A DNA stretch of 36,192 nt from an uncultured Dorea sp. GTDB lineage: Bacteria > Bacillota > Clostridia > Lachnospirales > Lachnospiraceae. The first letter of the stretch is position 1, and every line of letters begins with the position of its first letter. The stretch covers positions 1 through 36,192 of the forward strand of contig CAJTZE010000035.1 of assembly GCA_910584265.1 (NCBI GenBank), read 5' to 3'. Below the pieces are notes generated by a model that was given only the letters and a program-made list of their open reading frames with translations, did not search any database and was not told the DNA's origin. Below, piece after piece: positions 1-6,721 of this stretch. The translations under genes were made by a program, and so were the position numbers.

Positions 1-822
1 TGTATCATTCATCAAGATGCGCAGTTCCTCAACAGTAGAGGAAGCACTGTTGAGCACCAGGACTTTGCCTTTACCGGCGCGCATTCGGTAAAGGTGTACA
101 AGGTAAGCACCGGGGAAATGAATGATTACGGGAGGACATCAGGGAAAAGGGGCGTTAACTGGTCCCGGTATGGAAAGATTGAGGACCTGAACGCCACAAC
201 AGAGCGTTTTGTGCTTACAAGGGACAGGTCTTTTACCTTTGCGATTGATGCGCTCGATGCAGATGAAACCGAAGAAAGCCTCGAGGCGGCTTCCGCCCTT
301 GCGCGCCAGATCAGGGAAGTTGTGATTCCGGAAGTTGATACCTATACCTACGGAAAGATGTGCGCAGGCGCAGGAACCAAGCCGGAAGCTGTAGAGCTGA
401 CACCCTCGAACATTTATGATGAAATTATCAAGGCGGGGAATGTGCTGGATAATGCGGAAGTGCCGGAGACAGGGCGTGTCCTGGTAGTGACGCCGGATAC
501 ATACCATTTGATGAAGAAGTGCAAGGATATCACTATGGAGACTGATATCGGCAATGATATGCGGATCAGGGGCGTTATCGGCAATCTGGACGGTGCGAAT
601 GTGCAGAAGATTCCGGCCAACAGACTGCCGGCCGGGTTCGGCTTCATGCTCGCCCATCCGTGTGCGACAGTCGCACCGACAAAGCTTGCAAGCTATAAAA
701 CCCACGATGATCCGCCCGGAATCAGTGGTGTGCTGGTAGAGGGGCGCATTGCCTATGATGCTTTTGTGCTGGAGAATAAGGCAAAGGCTATCTATTATCA
801 GGCTAAAGCAACAGGAGCATAA
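1..822 (+). CDS. Phage major capsid protein, 5'-truncated by the window edge
   Basis: The frame is open from base 1, so the gene starts upstream; 273 codons are visible. A GTG at 94 could be read as a start, but the residues before it (F-A-F-T-G-A-H-S-V-K-V) continue the same fold, so I treat it as internal. The order of motifs fits phage coat proteins of the P22/HK97-like group: a 'G-x-x-S-V-x-V' strand, 'D-Y-x-R' followed by Gly-rich sequence, then 'T-T-E-x-F-x-L-x-x-D-R-S-F-x-F-x-I-D' and 'D-A-D-E-T' typical of the E-loop region. A long helix (residues ~95-115 of the visible part) and a C-terminal beta domain follow. Structural subunit of the capsid shell. No terminase, portal or tail gene follows, so this is either the end of a prophage or a remnant. 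The family name is from pattern recognition. Confidence 0.72.
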   Translation, partial: CIIHQDAQFLNSRGSTVEHQDFAFTGAHSVKVYKVSTGEMNDYGRTSGKRGVNWSRYGKIEDLNATTERFVLTRDRSFTFAIDALDADETEESLEAASALARQIREVVIPEVDTYTYGKMCAGAGTKPEAVELTPSNIYDEIIKAGNVLDNAEVPETGRVLVVTPDTYHLMKKCKDITMETDIGNDMRIRGVIGNLDGANVQKIPANRLPAGFGFMLAHPCATVAPTKLASYKTHDDPPGISGVLVEGRIAYDAFVLENKAKAIYYQAKATGA

Positions 823-898
823 TTCAATAATCTGACGGAGTATCCCGGGCTTTCCTATGGATTGTCCGGGGTATTCCATATATGGGAGGGTGCAGAGC

Positions 899-1066
899 AT
901 GAACAAGAATCATGAGGGATATACAGACTATACCGCCTGTGAAGCTGTCAGAAGGGCAGACAGGGACAGGAAACGGAAAAGGGCAGTGGACAGCCCCCTG
1001 CACCTTACATACCGCTTAGAAGAGGCTAGAGGGTTCGCGGAAGCAAGAAATACCGTGTGCAGGTGA
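899..1066 (+). CDS. Small charged hypothetical protein (55 aa) of the phage segment
   Basis: I do not recognise a function. The start is set at ATG 899 because GGGAGG lies 8-9 nt upstream; an in-frame ATG at 857 has no better site. The product is basic in its middle (a run of Arg/Lys around residues 22-30) with no membrane segment. Its stop codon (TGA 1064-1066) overlaps the ribosome binding site of the sigma factor gene, so the two are probably translationally coupled. It could be a small phage regulator or accessory protein; no domain is evident. Confidence 0.5.
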   Translation: MNKNHEGYTDYTACEAVRRADRDRKRKRAVDSPLHLTYRLEEARGFAEARNTVCR

Positions 1067-1071
1067 TGGAT

Positions 1072-1947
1072 ATGACGAATGAGCAGTTAGCGGCAAGGAT
1101 ACAGGCCGGAGAGGATACCGCTGAGAATATGCTCCAGCTCTGGCAACAGAATGAAGGATTCATTGCAAAGCTGGCTATGAAGTACCAGGGCTGTGCCGAG
1201 CTGGACGACCTGAAGCAGGAAGGTTATCTCGGCTTGTGTGAAGCTGCGCGCCAGTATGACCAGGAGCAGGGAGCGTCATTCATCGGCTATGCAGGCTTCT
1301 GGATCAGGCAGGCCATGAAGCGGTACATAGATAACTGCTGCAGCGTGGTGAGGATCCCGGTAAATGCAGGGGAATGGATCCAGAAGTACCACAGGGCTGT
1401 GAAGGAGTACCGGAAGTATTACGGCACAGAACCGCCGGAACGCGCCCTGTGCTCTATTTTGAAGGTCAGCCGGGAAAAACTGCACTCCATACAGAAAGAT
1501 GCCAGAATGGGGCAGATAGACAGCCTGAGCAGGCCGGTATCCGGAGAGGATGAAGAGCTGACGCTTGCGGATATGGTTTCTTCCGGTGAGGATATGGAAG
1601 AGGAGGTTATAAAGGCTCTGGACAGGGAAAATATGGAGCTTGAGCTGTGGCTGGCCGTGGATGATCTGCCGGACAGCCTTCCTGCGGTGGTGCGGTTCCG
1701 GTACCGGGAAGGGAAGACGCTGGAGCAGACAGGCCGGAGTCTGGGCGTGAGCAGGAGCCGGATAACCGAGCTGGAACGGAAAGCCTTCCGGATGTTAAGG
1801 ACGGAGAAAAGAAGCAGGAAGTTCCGGTGCTACTATGAGGAATACCTGAAGGCGGCCCCGGTGCACCATGTGGGGGTGGAGAGATTCAACCGCACATGGA
1901 CAAGCTCCGTTGAAAGGGATGCGCTTAGGGCATACAGGATTCGTTGA
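1072..1947 (+). CDS. Sigma-70 family RNA polymerase sigma factor, phage/mobile-element type
   Basis: 291 aa when started at ATG 1072, chosen because AGGTGA (1061-1066) sits 5 nt upstream; in-frame GTG and ATG codons at 1057, 1063 and 1066 overlap that site. Region 2 is clear at residues ~42-87: 'DDLKQEGYLGL', 'F-x-x-Y-A-x-F-W-I-R-Q-A-M' (promoter melting and -10 recognition), followed by a region 3-like helix set. Region 4 is a C-terminal helix-turn-helix with 'G-K-T-L-E-Q-T-G-R-S-L-G-V-S-R-S-R-I' (~residues 221-238), which would contact a -35 element. Its adjacency to the capsid gene suggests control of element genes. It is not the housekeeping RpoD: it lacks region 1.1 and is short. The tail after residue ~250 has no recognised motif. 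Confidence 0.85.
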   Translation: MTNEQLAARIQAGEDTAENMLQLWQQNEGFIAKLAMKYQGCAELDDLKQEGYLGLCEAARQYDQEQGASFIGYAGFWIRQAMKRYIDNCCSVVRIPVNAGEWIQKYHRAVKEYRKYYGTEPPERALCSILKVSREKLHSIQKDARMGQIDSLSRPVSGEDEELTLADMVSSGEDMEEEVIKALDRENMELELWLAVDDLPDSLPAVVRFRYREGKTLEQTGRSLGVSRSRITELERKAFRMLRTEKRSRKFRCYYEEYLKAAPVHHVGVERFNRTWTSSVERDALRAYRIR

Positions 1948-1968
1948 GGGGTATGTAATTGAGTGCGC

Positions 1969-1988
1969 TTAGTAACATGTTAGTAACA
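1969..1988 (+). repeat. Tandem TTAGTAACA direct repeat containing a palindrome
   Basis: TTAGTAACA occurs at 1969-1977 and again at 1980-1988, separated by TG. The middle forms a perfect 10-bp palindrome, TAACATGTTA (1973-1982). It lies 22 bp after the sigma gene stop, just where phage-like genes give way to ordinary chromosomal genes. It could be a recombinase or regulator binding site at the element end; no second copy elsewhere in the window was noticed. Function is inference. Confidence 0.45.
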
Positions 1989-2020
1989 AAAATAGCCGGA
2001 AAAGCCTATAAATACGTTTT

Positions 2021-2084
2021 TTAATCTTTAACGTTTCTTAAGAATTTCCATCACCAGTCCTTAAAAATTACCTGCTATTATAAT
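2021..2084 (+). promoter_or_regulatory. Promoter with TTAA-type boxes upstream of the response regulator
   Basis: A perfect -10, TATAAT, lies at 2079-2084 with no good -35 at 17 bp. In its place are A/T boxes TTAACG (2028-2033), TTAAGA (2038-2043) and TTAAAA (2061-2066). TTAAG-type repeats also precede the ABC transporter at 31521-31559. Predicted transcription start is near 2091, giving a ~95-nt leader to the ATG at 2186. The arrangement suggests activation by an OmpR-type regulator, most simply autoregulation. The remaining 1948-2185 gap shows nothing else beyond the direct repeat. Confidence 0.5.
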
Positions 2085-2185
2085 CCCATAAGAAACAAGG
2101 ATTGTAACGGTCTGTCGGTGATTATCCTCTGGGAGGGATTGCACTTCGCGGCGGGATGCCTTATAGTGGAAGGGAGGTGATGGAG

Positions 2186-2884
2186 ATGTCGAGAATATTA
2201 GTATGTGATGACGACAAAGAAATTGTTGAGGCAATTGAAATATATCTTACTCAGGAGGGCTATGAGATCAGTAAGGCTTATGACGGAGAGGAAGCGCTTA
2301 AGAAGCTGAAAGAGGAGAAAATAGACCTTCTCGTAATTGATGTGATGATGCCGAGGCTGGACGGCATCCGGGCGACGCTGAAGATCCGGGAGAAGAATAA
2401 TATGCCGATTATTATTCTGTCGGCAAAGTCTGAGGATGCGGACAAGATACTGGGACTTAATATCGGGGCGGATGATTATATTACGAAGCCTTTTAACCCA
2501 TTAGAGCTGGTTGCAAGAGTCAAATCGCAGATACGCAGGTATACTCAGCTCGGGAGCATGTCCGGCGCGATGACGGATGAGGCGGTGTACAGTACCGGCG
2601 GCTTGTCCATCAACGATGATCTGAAGGAAGTGACTGTGGACGGTGAGCCGGTAAAGCTGACGCCGATAGAGTATAATATTTTGTTGCTGCTGGTAAAGAA
2701 TCAAGGGAGAGTATTTTCCATTGAACAGATTTACGAAAGTATCTGGAATGAGGAGGCGCTGGGCGCGGATAATACAGTGGCGGTACATATCCGGCATATC
2801 CGGGAGAAGATAGAAATTAACCCAAAGGATCCGAGATATCTGAAAGTAGTCTGGGGAGTAGGCTATAAGGTGGAGAAGCTCTGA
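2186..2884 (+). CDS. OmpR/VanR-type response regulator
   Basis: 232 aa from ATG 2186, chosen because GGGAGGTGA ends 5 nt upstream; in-frame ATGs at 2156 and 2180 precede or overlap that site. The receiver domain (~1-120) has the acidic pocket D8-D9-D10, phosphoacceptor D52 in 'L-L-V-I-D-V-M-M-P', and K101 in 'Y-I-T-K-P-F'. The C-terminal winged helix (~130-232) has 'L-T-P-I-E-Y-N-I-L-L-L-L' and ends with 'V-W-G-V-G-Y-K', the usual DNA-binding hairpin. It is phosphorylated by the kinase encoded 44 bp downstream. Targets are not shown by the neighbourhood: no transporter or resistance gene follows the pair. Confidence 0.92.
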   Translation: MSRILVCDDDKEIVEAIEIYLTQEGYEISKAYDGEEALKKLKEEKIDLLVIDVMMPRLDGIRATLKIREKNNMPIIILSAKSEDADKILGLNIGADDYITKPFNPLELVARVKSQIRRYTQLGSMSGAMTDEAVYSTGGLSINDDLKEVTVDGEPVKLTPIEYNILLLLVKNQGRVFSIEQIYESIWNEEALGADNTVAVHIRHIREKIEINPKDPRYLKVVWGVGYKVEKL

Positions 2885-2928
2885 TTCTAATGAAGTGCCG
2901 TTATTTTGAATGGCAGAATGGAGTAAAT

Positions 2929-5514
2929 ATGAATAAGAAATGGTATAGAGGGAAGCTGGTGAAGGGGATTCTTGCGGCATTTGCACATGTGCTTGCAGTT
3001 CTTCTGATAATCAGTATGTTATGGATATGGGCATGTCCCAGCGCGGCAGAGGATGCGCTGGAAGGGAAGCATGTAGAATATGAGGACTCAGAGGCTCTGA
3101 GTTCTCTTATGTTTTCAGACGCCCGGTATATTGCCCGGGCAATACAGATCAAAGAGAATATGGAGGTCAAAGGCGTTTATGATGAAAATAAGATCGTGGA
3201 TATTAAAAGGTTCGCTGAGGATGGAATTATAGACGGCAAGGAGGAATCCGGTCTTGCATACACGCTTGGAAACCTGAGGGAATGGGCGGAAGCATATTAT
3301 GAGTATGACACGCTGGAGAGCGGAGATTACGGCACATCGACAAAGGATCCGATTATCGTGGGACAGAAGCCGGATAGGACCTATGAGTATTTCCGTTACA
3401 GTGAGCTGAGAAAGAAGATCGATGACGGAGAATTCCGGTTTGTCATGGAGTCAGAGGATATGACTGCATATGATATTCTTCGTGAATTAAGGAATGGAGC
3501 CTGGTATGAGGGAAGCGCAGATACCGGACCCTACGCCCTTCTGGATTCGGAAAATAATGTGCGTCTAACTAACTGCTGGAATTACGACGGCTTCTGGATT
3601 GAGGAGAATTGTGCGCCCATAGGAGCCGGGAGTATCCTTGAGGTTGCAAATGAGAATCCGGAATGGAACGGGAAACTGGAGGAAGCTTTCCGGAATATTT
3701 ATACATCACTGAATATACTGAATGATGAATATGGAATTTATAGTGAGACGCTGGAGGAGTATGAGGAGGGCTATACGAATCTGCAGTATCTGTTTGTGAA
3801 TAAAACAGAACAGAGTGTGTATACGAATCGCAAGGAATATGAGGACTATGATGAGTTTGAGGAAAACATTTCCAGAATGAAGGAGCTTGGCAGATATGCG
3901 GTAATTGTGCCGAAGCTTTCGGATTATGAGGGCAATCTGCCGGAGGATAGAGGAAATGGATGGATTCATCAGATTGTCGCGGGAATCCGTGCGGAGGATT
4001 ATGTGTTTGTGGCCGCGCTGGATACAAGCTATCCTGTCCGGGATAGTTATTTCTATATGAGAGATACCTATCAGCGGTTTTCAGGAAAGGCTGGGTTTAT
4101 GATACAGTTAGGTATTGGAACGGCGGTGCTTCTTCTGGGAATTCTCATCTGGCTGACGGCTGTGGCGGGGAGAAGGCCGGAGGATGAAGGACTGCATTGC
4201 AATGTATTCGATAGATGGAAAACGGAGCTTGCGGCGGCGCTTGTGATTGGAATCTGGGCGGGCTGCATGCTGATCTTAGGAGAGGCGGGCCGAAGCCTGG
4301 ATAGCGGCCGGTATATGCATTATACAGGAAACAGTGTTGTTTATTATCCTGCAAGTGGAATAAGCAATGAGATGATGATTGTCTGCGGAGTGATGGGATT
4401 TATAACCTGTTCTCTGTTCTTGATTGGATATCTGAGCCTTGTCCGCAGATTAAAGGCCGGCACGGTATGGAAGAACAGCCTGCTCAGGATGGTGATGGTT
4501 TATGGATGGAAGCTGGTAAGCCATATACCGATTGTATGGAAATATATTTTGTTTTTTGGTTTGTTTGTGTTGAGCCAGATGTTTTTGTTTGCGGCGAATA
4601 TATTTATGTTCAGGGTTATCGGAATTGCGGCCGATGTGGCGGCGCTTGCTTATATTATACAGCAGGCAGTAGGCCGGAAACGGCTCAGTGAAGGTGTCAG
4701 GCGTATTTCCAGCGGGGAGCTGGATTACAAGATTCCGTTAGGGGGACTAACGGGTGAGCAGTTAGACCTTGCAGAGAGGGTGAATAATATAGGTGCAGGC
4801 CTGGATGCGGCTGTGGAGGCCAGCATTAAAAATGAGAGGCTAAAGACGGATCTGATCACCAATGTATCTCATGATATCAAGACTCCGCTGACCTCTATTA
4901 TCAACTATATCGATCTGCTGAAACGGGAAAATATTGAGGATCCGAAGATCCAGGGTTACCTGGAGGTCTTAGAGTCCAAGGCTCAGAGGCTGAAGATCCT
5001 GACGGAGGACGTGGTAGAGGCATCAAAGGTTAGCTCCGGCAATGTCACGCTGGAGTGCATGAATCTGAATCTGGTGGAAATGGTTCAGCAGACCAGCGGA
5101 GAATTTTCTGAGAAATTTGAGAACAGGGGTCTTAAGGAGGTTATGAATCTGCCGGAGGAGCCTGCTGTTATCTGGGCAGACGGCCGGAGGATGTGGCGGA
5201 TACTGGAGAATGTTTACAATAATGTGGCAAAATATGCCATGGAAGGAACCCGCGTTTATTCAGACTTGAGCCAGACAGAGGAGCAGGTAATATTTTCCTT
5301 GAAAAATATATCAGAACAGGCGTTGAATATTAGCGCCGACGAATTGACGGAGAGGTTTATCCGGGGAGATGTGTCCCGCGGCACGGAAGGAAGCGGTCTG
5401 GGACTGTCTATTGCCAAGAATCTGGCATTCCTTATGGGAGGAAAATTTGAATTGTATCTGGACGGGGATCTGTTCCGGGTGACGATTTCATTTCCGCGTG
5501 TGAAAAAGATATAG
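2929..5514 (+). CDS. Sensor histidine kinase with a large extracellular domain
   Basis: 861 aa from ATG 2929, which has GGAG 5 nt upstream; an in-frame ATG at 2890 lacks a suitable site. TM1 is at ~13-34, followed by a ~350-residue acidic, Tyr-rich ectodomain (~35-388) with no domain I recognise. A cluster of further membrane segments lies at ~390-413, 433-450, 481-504 and 538-580. The cytoplasmic part has a HAMP-like linker ('I-S-S-G-E-L-D-Y-K-I'), the H box 'N-V-S-H-D-I-K-T-P' with phosphorylated H648, an N box 'E-N-V-Y-N-N-V-A-K-Y-A', and the ATP lid 'G-S-G-L-G-L-S-I'. Both the large ectodomain and the extra membrane segments are longer than in typical VanS/PhoR kinases. The signal is unknown; the partner is the upstream regulator. 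Confidence 0.9.
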   Translation: MNKKWYRGKLVKGILAAFAHVLAVLLIISMLWIWACPSAAEDALEGKHVEYEDSEALSSLMFSDARYIARAIQIKENMEVKGVYDENKIVDIKRFAEDGIIDGKEESGLAYTLGNLREWAEAYYEYDTLESGDYGTSTKDPIIVGQKPDRTYEYFRYSELRKKIDDGEFRFVMESEDMTAYDILRELRNGAWYEGSADTGPYALLDSENNVRLTNCWNYDGFWIEENCAPIGAGSILEVANENPEWNGKLEEAFRNIYTSLNILNDEYGIYSETLEEYEEGYTNLQYLFVNKTEQSVYTNRKEYEDYDEFEENISRMKELGRYAVIVPKLSDYEGNLPEDRGNGWIHQIVAGIRAEDYVFVAALDTSYPVRDSYFYMRDTYQRFSGKAGFMIQLGIGTAVLLLGILIWLTAVAGRRPEDEGLHCNVFDRWKTELAAALVIGIWAGCMLILGEAGRSLDSGRYMHYTGNSVVYYPASGISNEMMIVCGVMGFITCSLFLIGYLSLVRRLKAGTVWKNSLLRMVMVYGWKLVSHIPIVWKYILFFGLFVLSQMFLFAANIFMFRVIGIAADVAALAYIIQQAVGRKRLSEGVRRISSGELDYKIPLGGLTGEQLDLAERVNNIGAGLDAAVEASIKNERLKTDLITNVSHDIKTPLTSIINYIDLLKRENIEDPKIQGYLEVLESKAQRLKILTEDVVEASKVSSGNVTLECMNLNLVEMVQQTSGEFSEKFENRGLKEVMNLPEEPAVIWADGRRMWRILENVYNNVAKYAMEGTRVYSDLSQTEEQVIFSLKNISEQALNISADELTERFIRGDVSRGTEGSGLGLSIAKNLAFLMGGKFELYLDGDLFRVTISFPRVKKI

Positions 5515-5526
5515 CAGATTCTTCTA

Positions 5527-5555
5527 TTTACTATGGCGATAAAATCATATATAAT
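5527..5555 (+). promoter_or_regulatory. Promoter with start site predicted at the methyltransferase ATG
   Basis: The -35 is TTTACT (5527-5532) and the -10 is a perfect TATAAT (5550-5555), with a 17-bp spacer. The -10 ends only 6 bp before the ATG at 5562, so transcription should begin at or within a base or two of the start codon. No Shine-Dalgarno sequence lies upstream of the ATG. A leaderless mRNA is predicted. Confidence 0.6.
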
Positions 5556-5561
5556 ATCTGC

Positions 5562-6713
5562 ATGGAGAATTTGAGAATACTATTGCAGGAGAATTTGAAT
5601 ATACATTTTGTGTCGGCCGTTTTGAGCGGACCGAGAGAAAAAGACGGGATCAAGAAGGTAAAAGTGCGTCCTCTTCTAAAGAAGGACACACTTTTCTTTC
5701 AGTTGGAGACTTTCCGTGGGAATCAGGTATTTCACAGGAATTTGGAAGCGGCTGCCGCAGTTCAGGAGCTTTTTGCGCTTATGGGCGGGATGAAGCAGCT
5801 TCAGATGGAGACAAAAGAGTATACGTATACCGTGCTGGTCAGTAAAAAGGGCAGAGCTTCGATTAAGAAGAAGCAGAGAAAAGAGCCGGTGAAAATGGTA
5901 AGCCTTCAGCACAACCGGAAGAAGAGGTATATTCTGGAGGAAGGGAAGGCGGTACCGTTTCTGGTTGATCTGGGAGTTATGACGGAGGCCGGAAAGGTCG
6001 TGAGCCAGAGGTTTGACAAGTTCCGGCAGATCAACCGTTTTCTCGAATTCGTGGAGGATGTGCTTCCAGATCTTCCGAAAGACCGGGAGCTTACGATTCT
6101 TGATTTTGGATGCGGCAAATCTTATCTGACATTTGCTATGTATTATTATCTGCATGAATTGAAGCAGTATGATATCCGTATGATCGGGCTGGATCTTAAG
6201 GAAGAGGTTATCCGGCATTGTAATGAGTTGAGCCGCCGCTATGGATATGAGAAGCTTACGTTTTTGGAAGGGGATATTGCAGACTATACAGGAGCGGATG
6301 CCGTGGATATGGTAGTGACGCTTCATGCCTGTGATACGGCTACGGATCATGCCCTCGCAAAAGCAGTGGACTGGAATGCGAAGGTAATCCTGTCGGTGCC
6401 CTGCTGTCAGCATGAGGTGAACAGGCAGATCGCAAGTGAGGTGCTGGCGCCCATATTGGAATATGGGCTGATCAAAGAACGGATGGCGGCGCTGGTAACA
6501 GATGCCATGCGTGCCCAGTATCTGGAAGGGGAAGGATACCGCACCCAGATCCTGGAATTTATTGATATGGAACATACGCCGAAGAATATATTGATCCGGG
6601 CAGTGAGAACCGGAAAACGGAAGGATAACAGAAAGGCGGTCTGCGCGTGTGAGGAAATGCTGCATATATCACCGCTTTTGGGACGTCTTCTGAGCGATGA
6701 AGGCAGGAGCTGA
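5562..6713 (+). CDS. SAM-dependent methyltransferase (Methyltransf_32, GSTCD/METTL25-like)
   Basis: 383 aa. The N-terminal ~150 residues are basic and could bind RNA (K-R-rich around 95-122). The catalytic Rossmann domain follows, with motif I 'I-L-D-F-G-C-G-K-S-Y-L' at ~179-189, an acidic end of strand 2 'G-L-D-L' (~209-212), 'E-G-D-I-A' (~236-240), then 'L-H-A-C-D-T-A-T-D' (~254-262) and 'V-P-C-C-Q-H-E' (~279-285). The last two are hallmarks of the Methyltransf_32 group, which includes GSTCD and METTL25. The substrate is not known from the sequence; nucleic acid or protein are both possible. The ATG has no ribosome binding site and may be read from a leaderless transcript. The next gene begins 8 bp after the stop. 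Confidence 0.82.
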   Translation: MENLRILLQENLNIHFVSAVLSGPREKDGIKKVKVRPLLKKDTLFFQLETFRGNQVFHRNLEAAAAVQELFALMGGMKQLQMETKEYTYTVLVSKKGRASIKKKQRKEPVKMVSLQHNRKKRYILEEGKAVPFLVDLGVMTEAGKVVSQRFDKFRQINRFLEFVEDVLPDLPKDRELTILDFGCGKSYLTFAMYYYLHELKQYDIRMIGLDLKEEVIRHCNELSRRYGYEKLTFLEGDIADYTGADAVDMVVTLHACDTATDHALAKAVDWNAKVILSVPCCQHEVNRQIASEVLAPILEYGLIKERMAALVTDAMRAQYLEGEGYRTQILEFIDMEHTPKNILIRAVRTGKRKDNRKAVCACEEMLHISPLLGRLLSDEGRS

Positions 6714-6721
6714 TGAAATAG

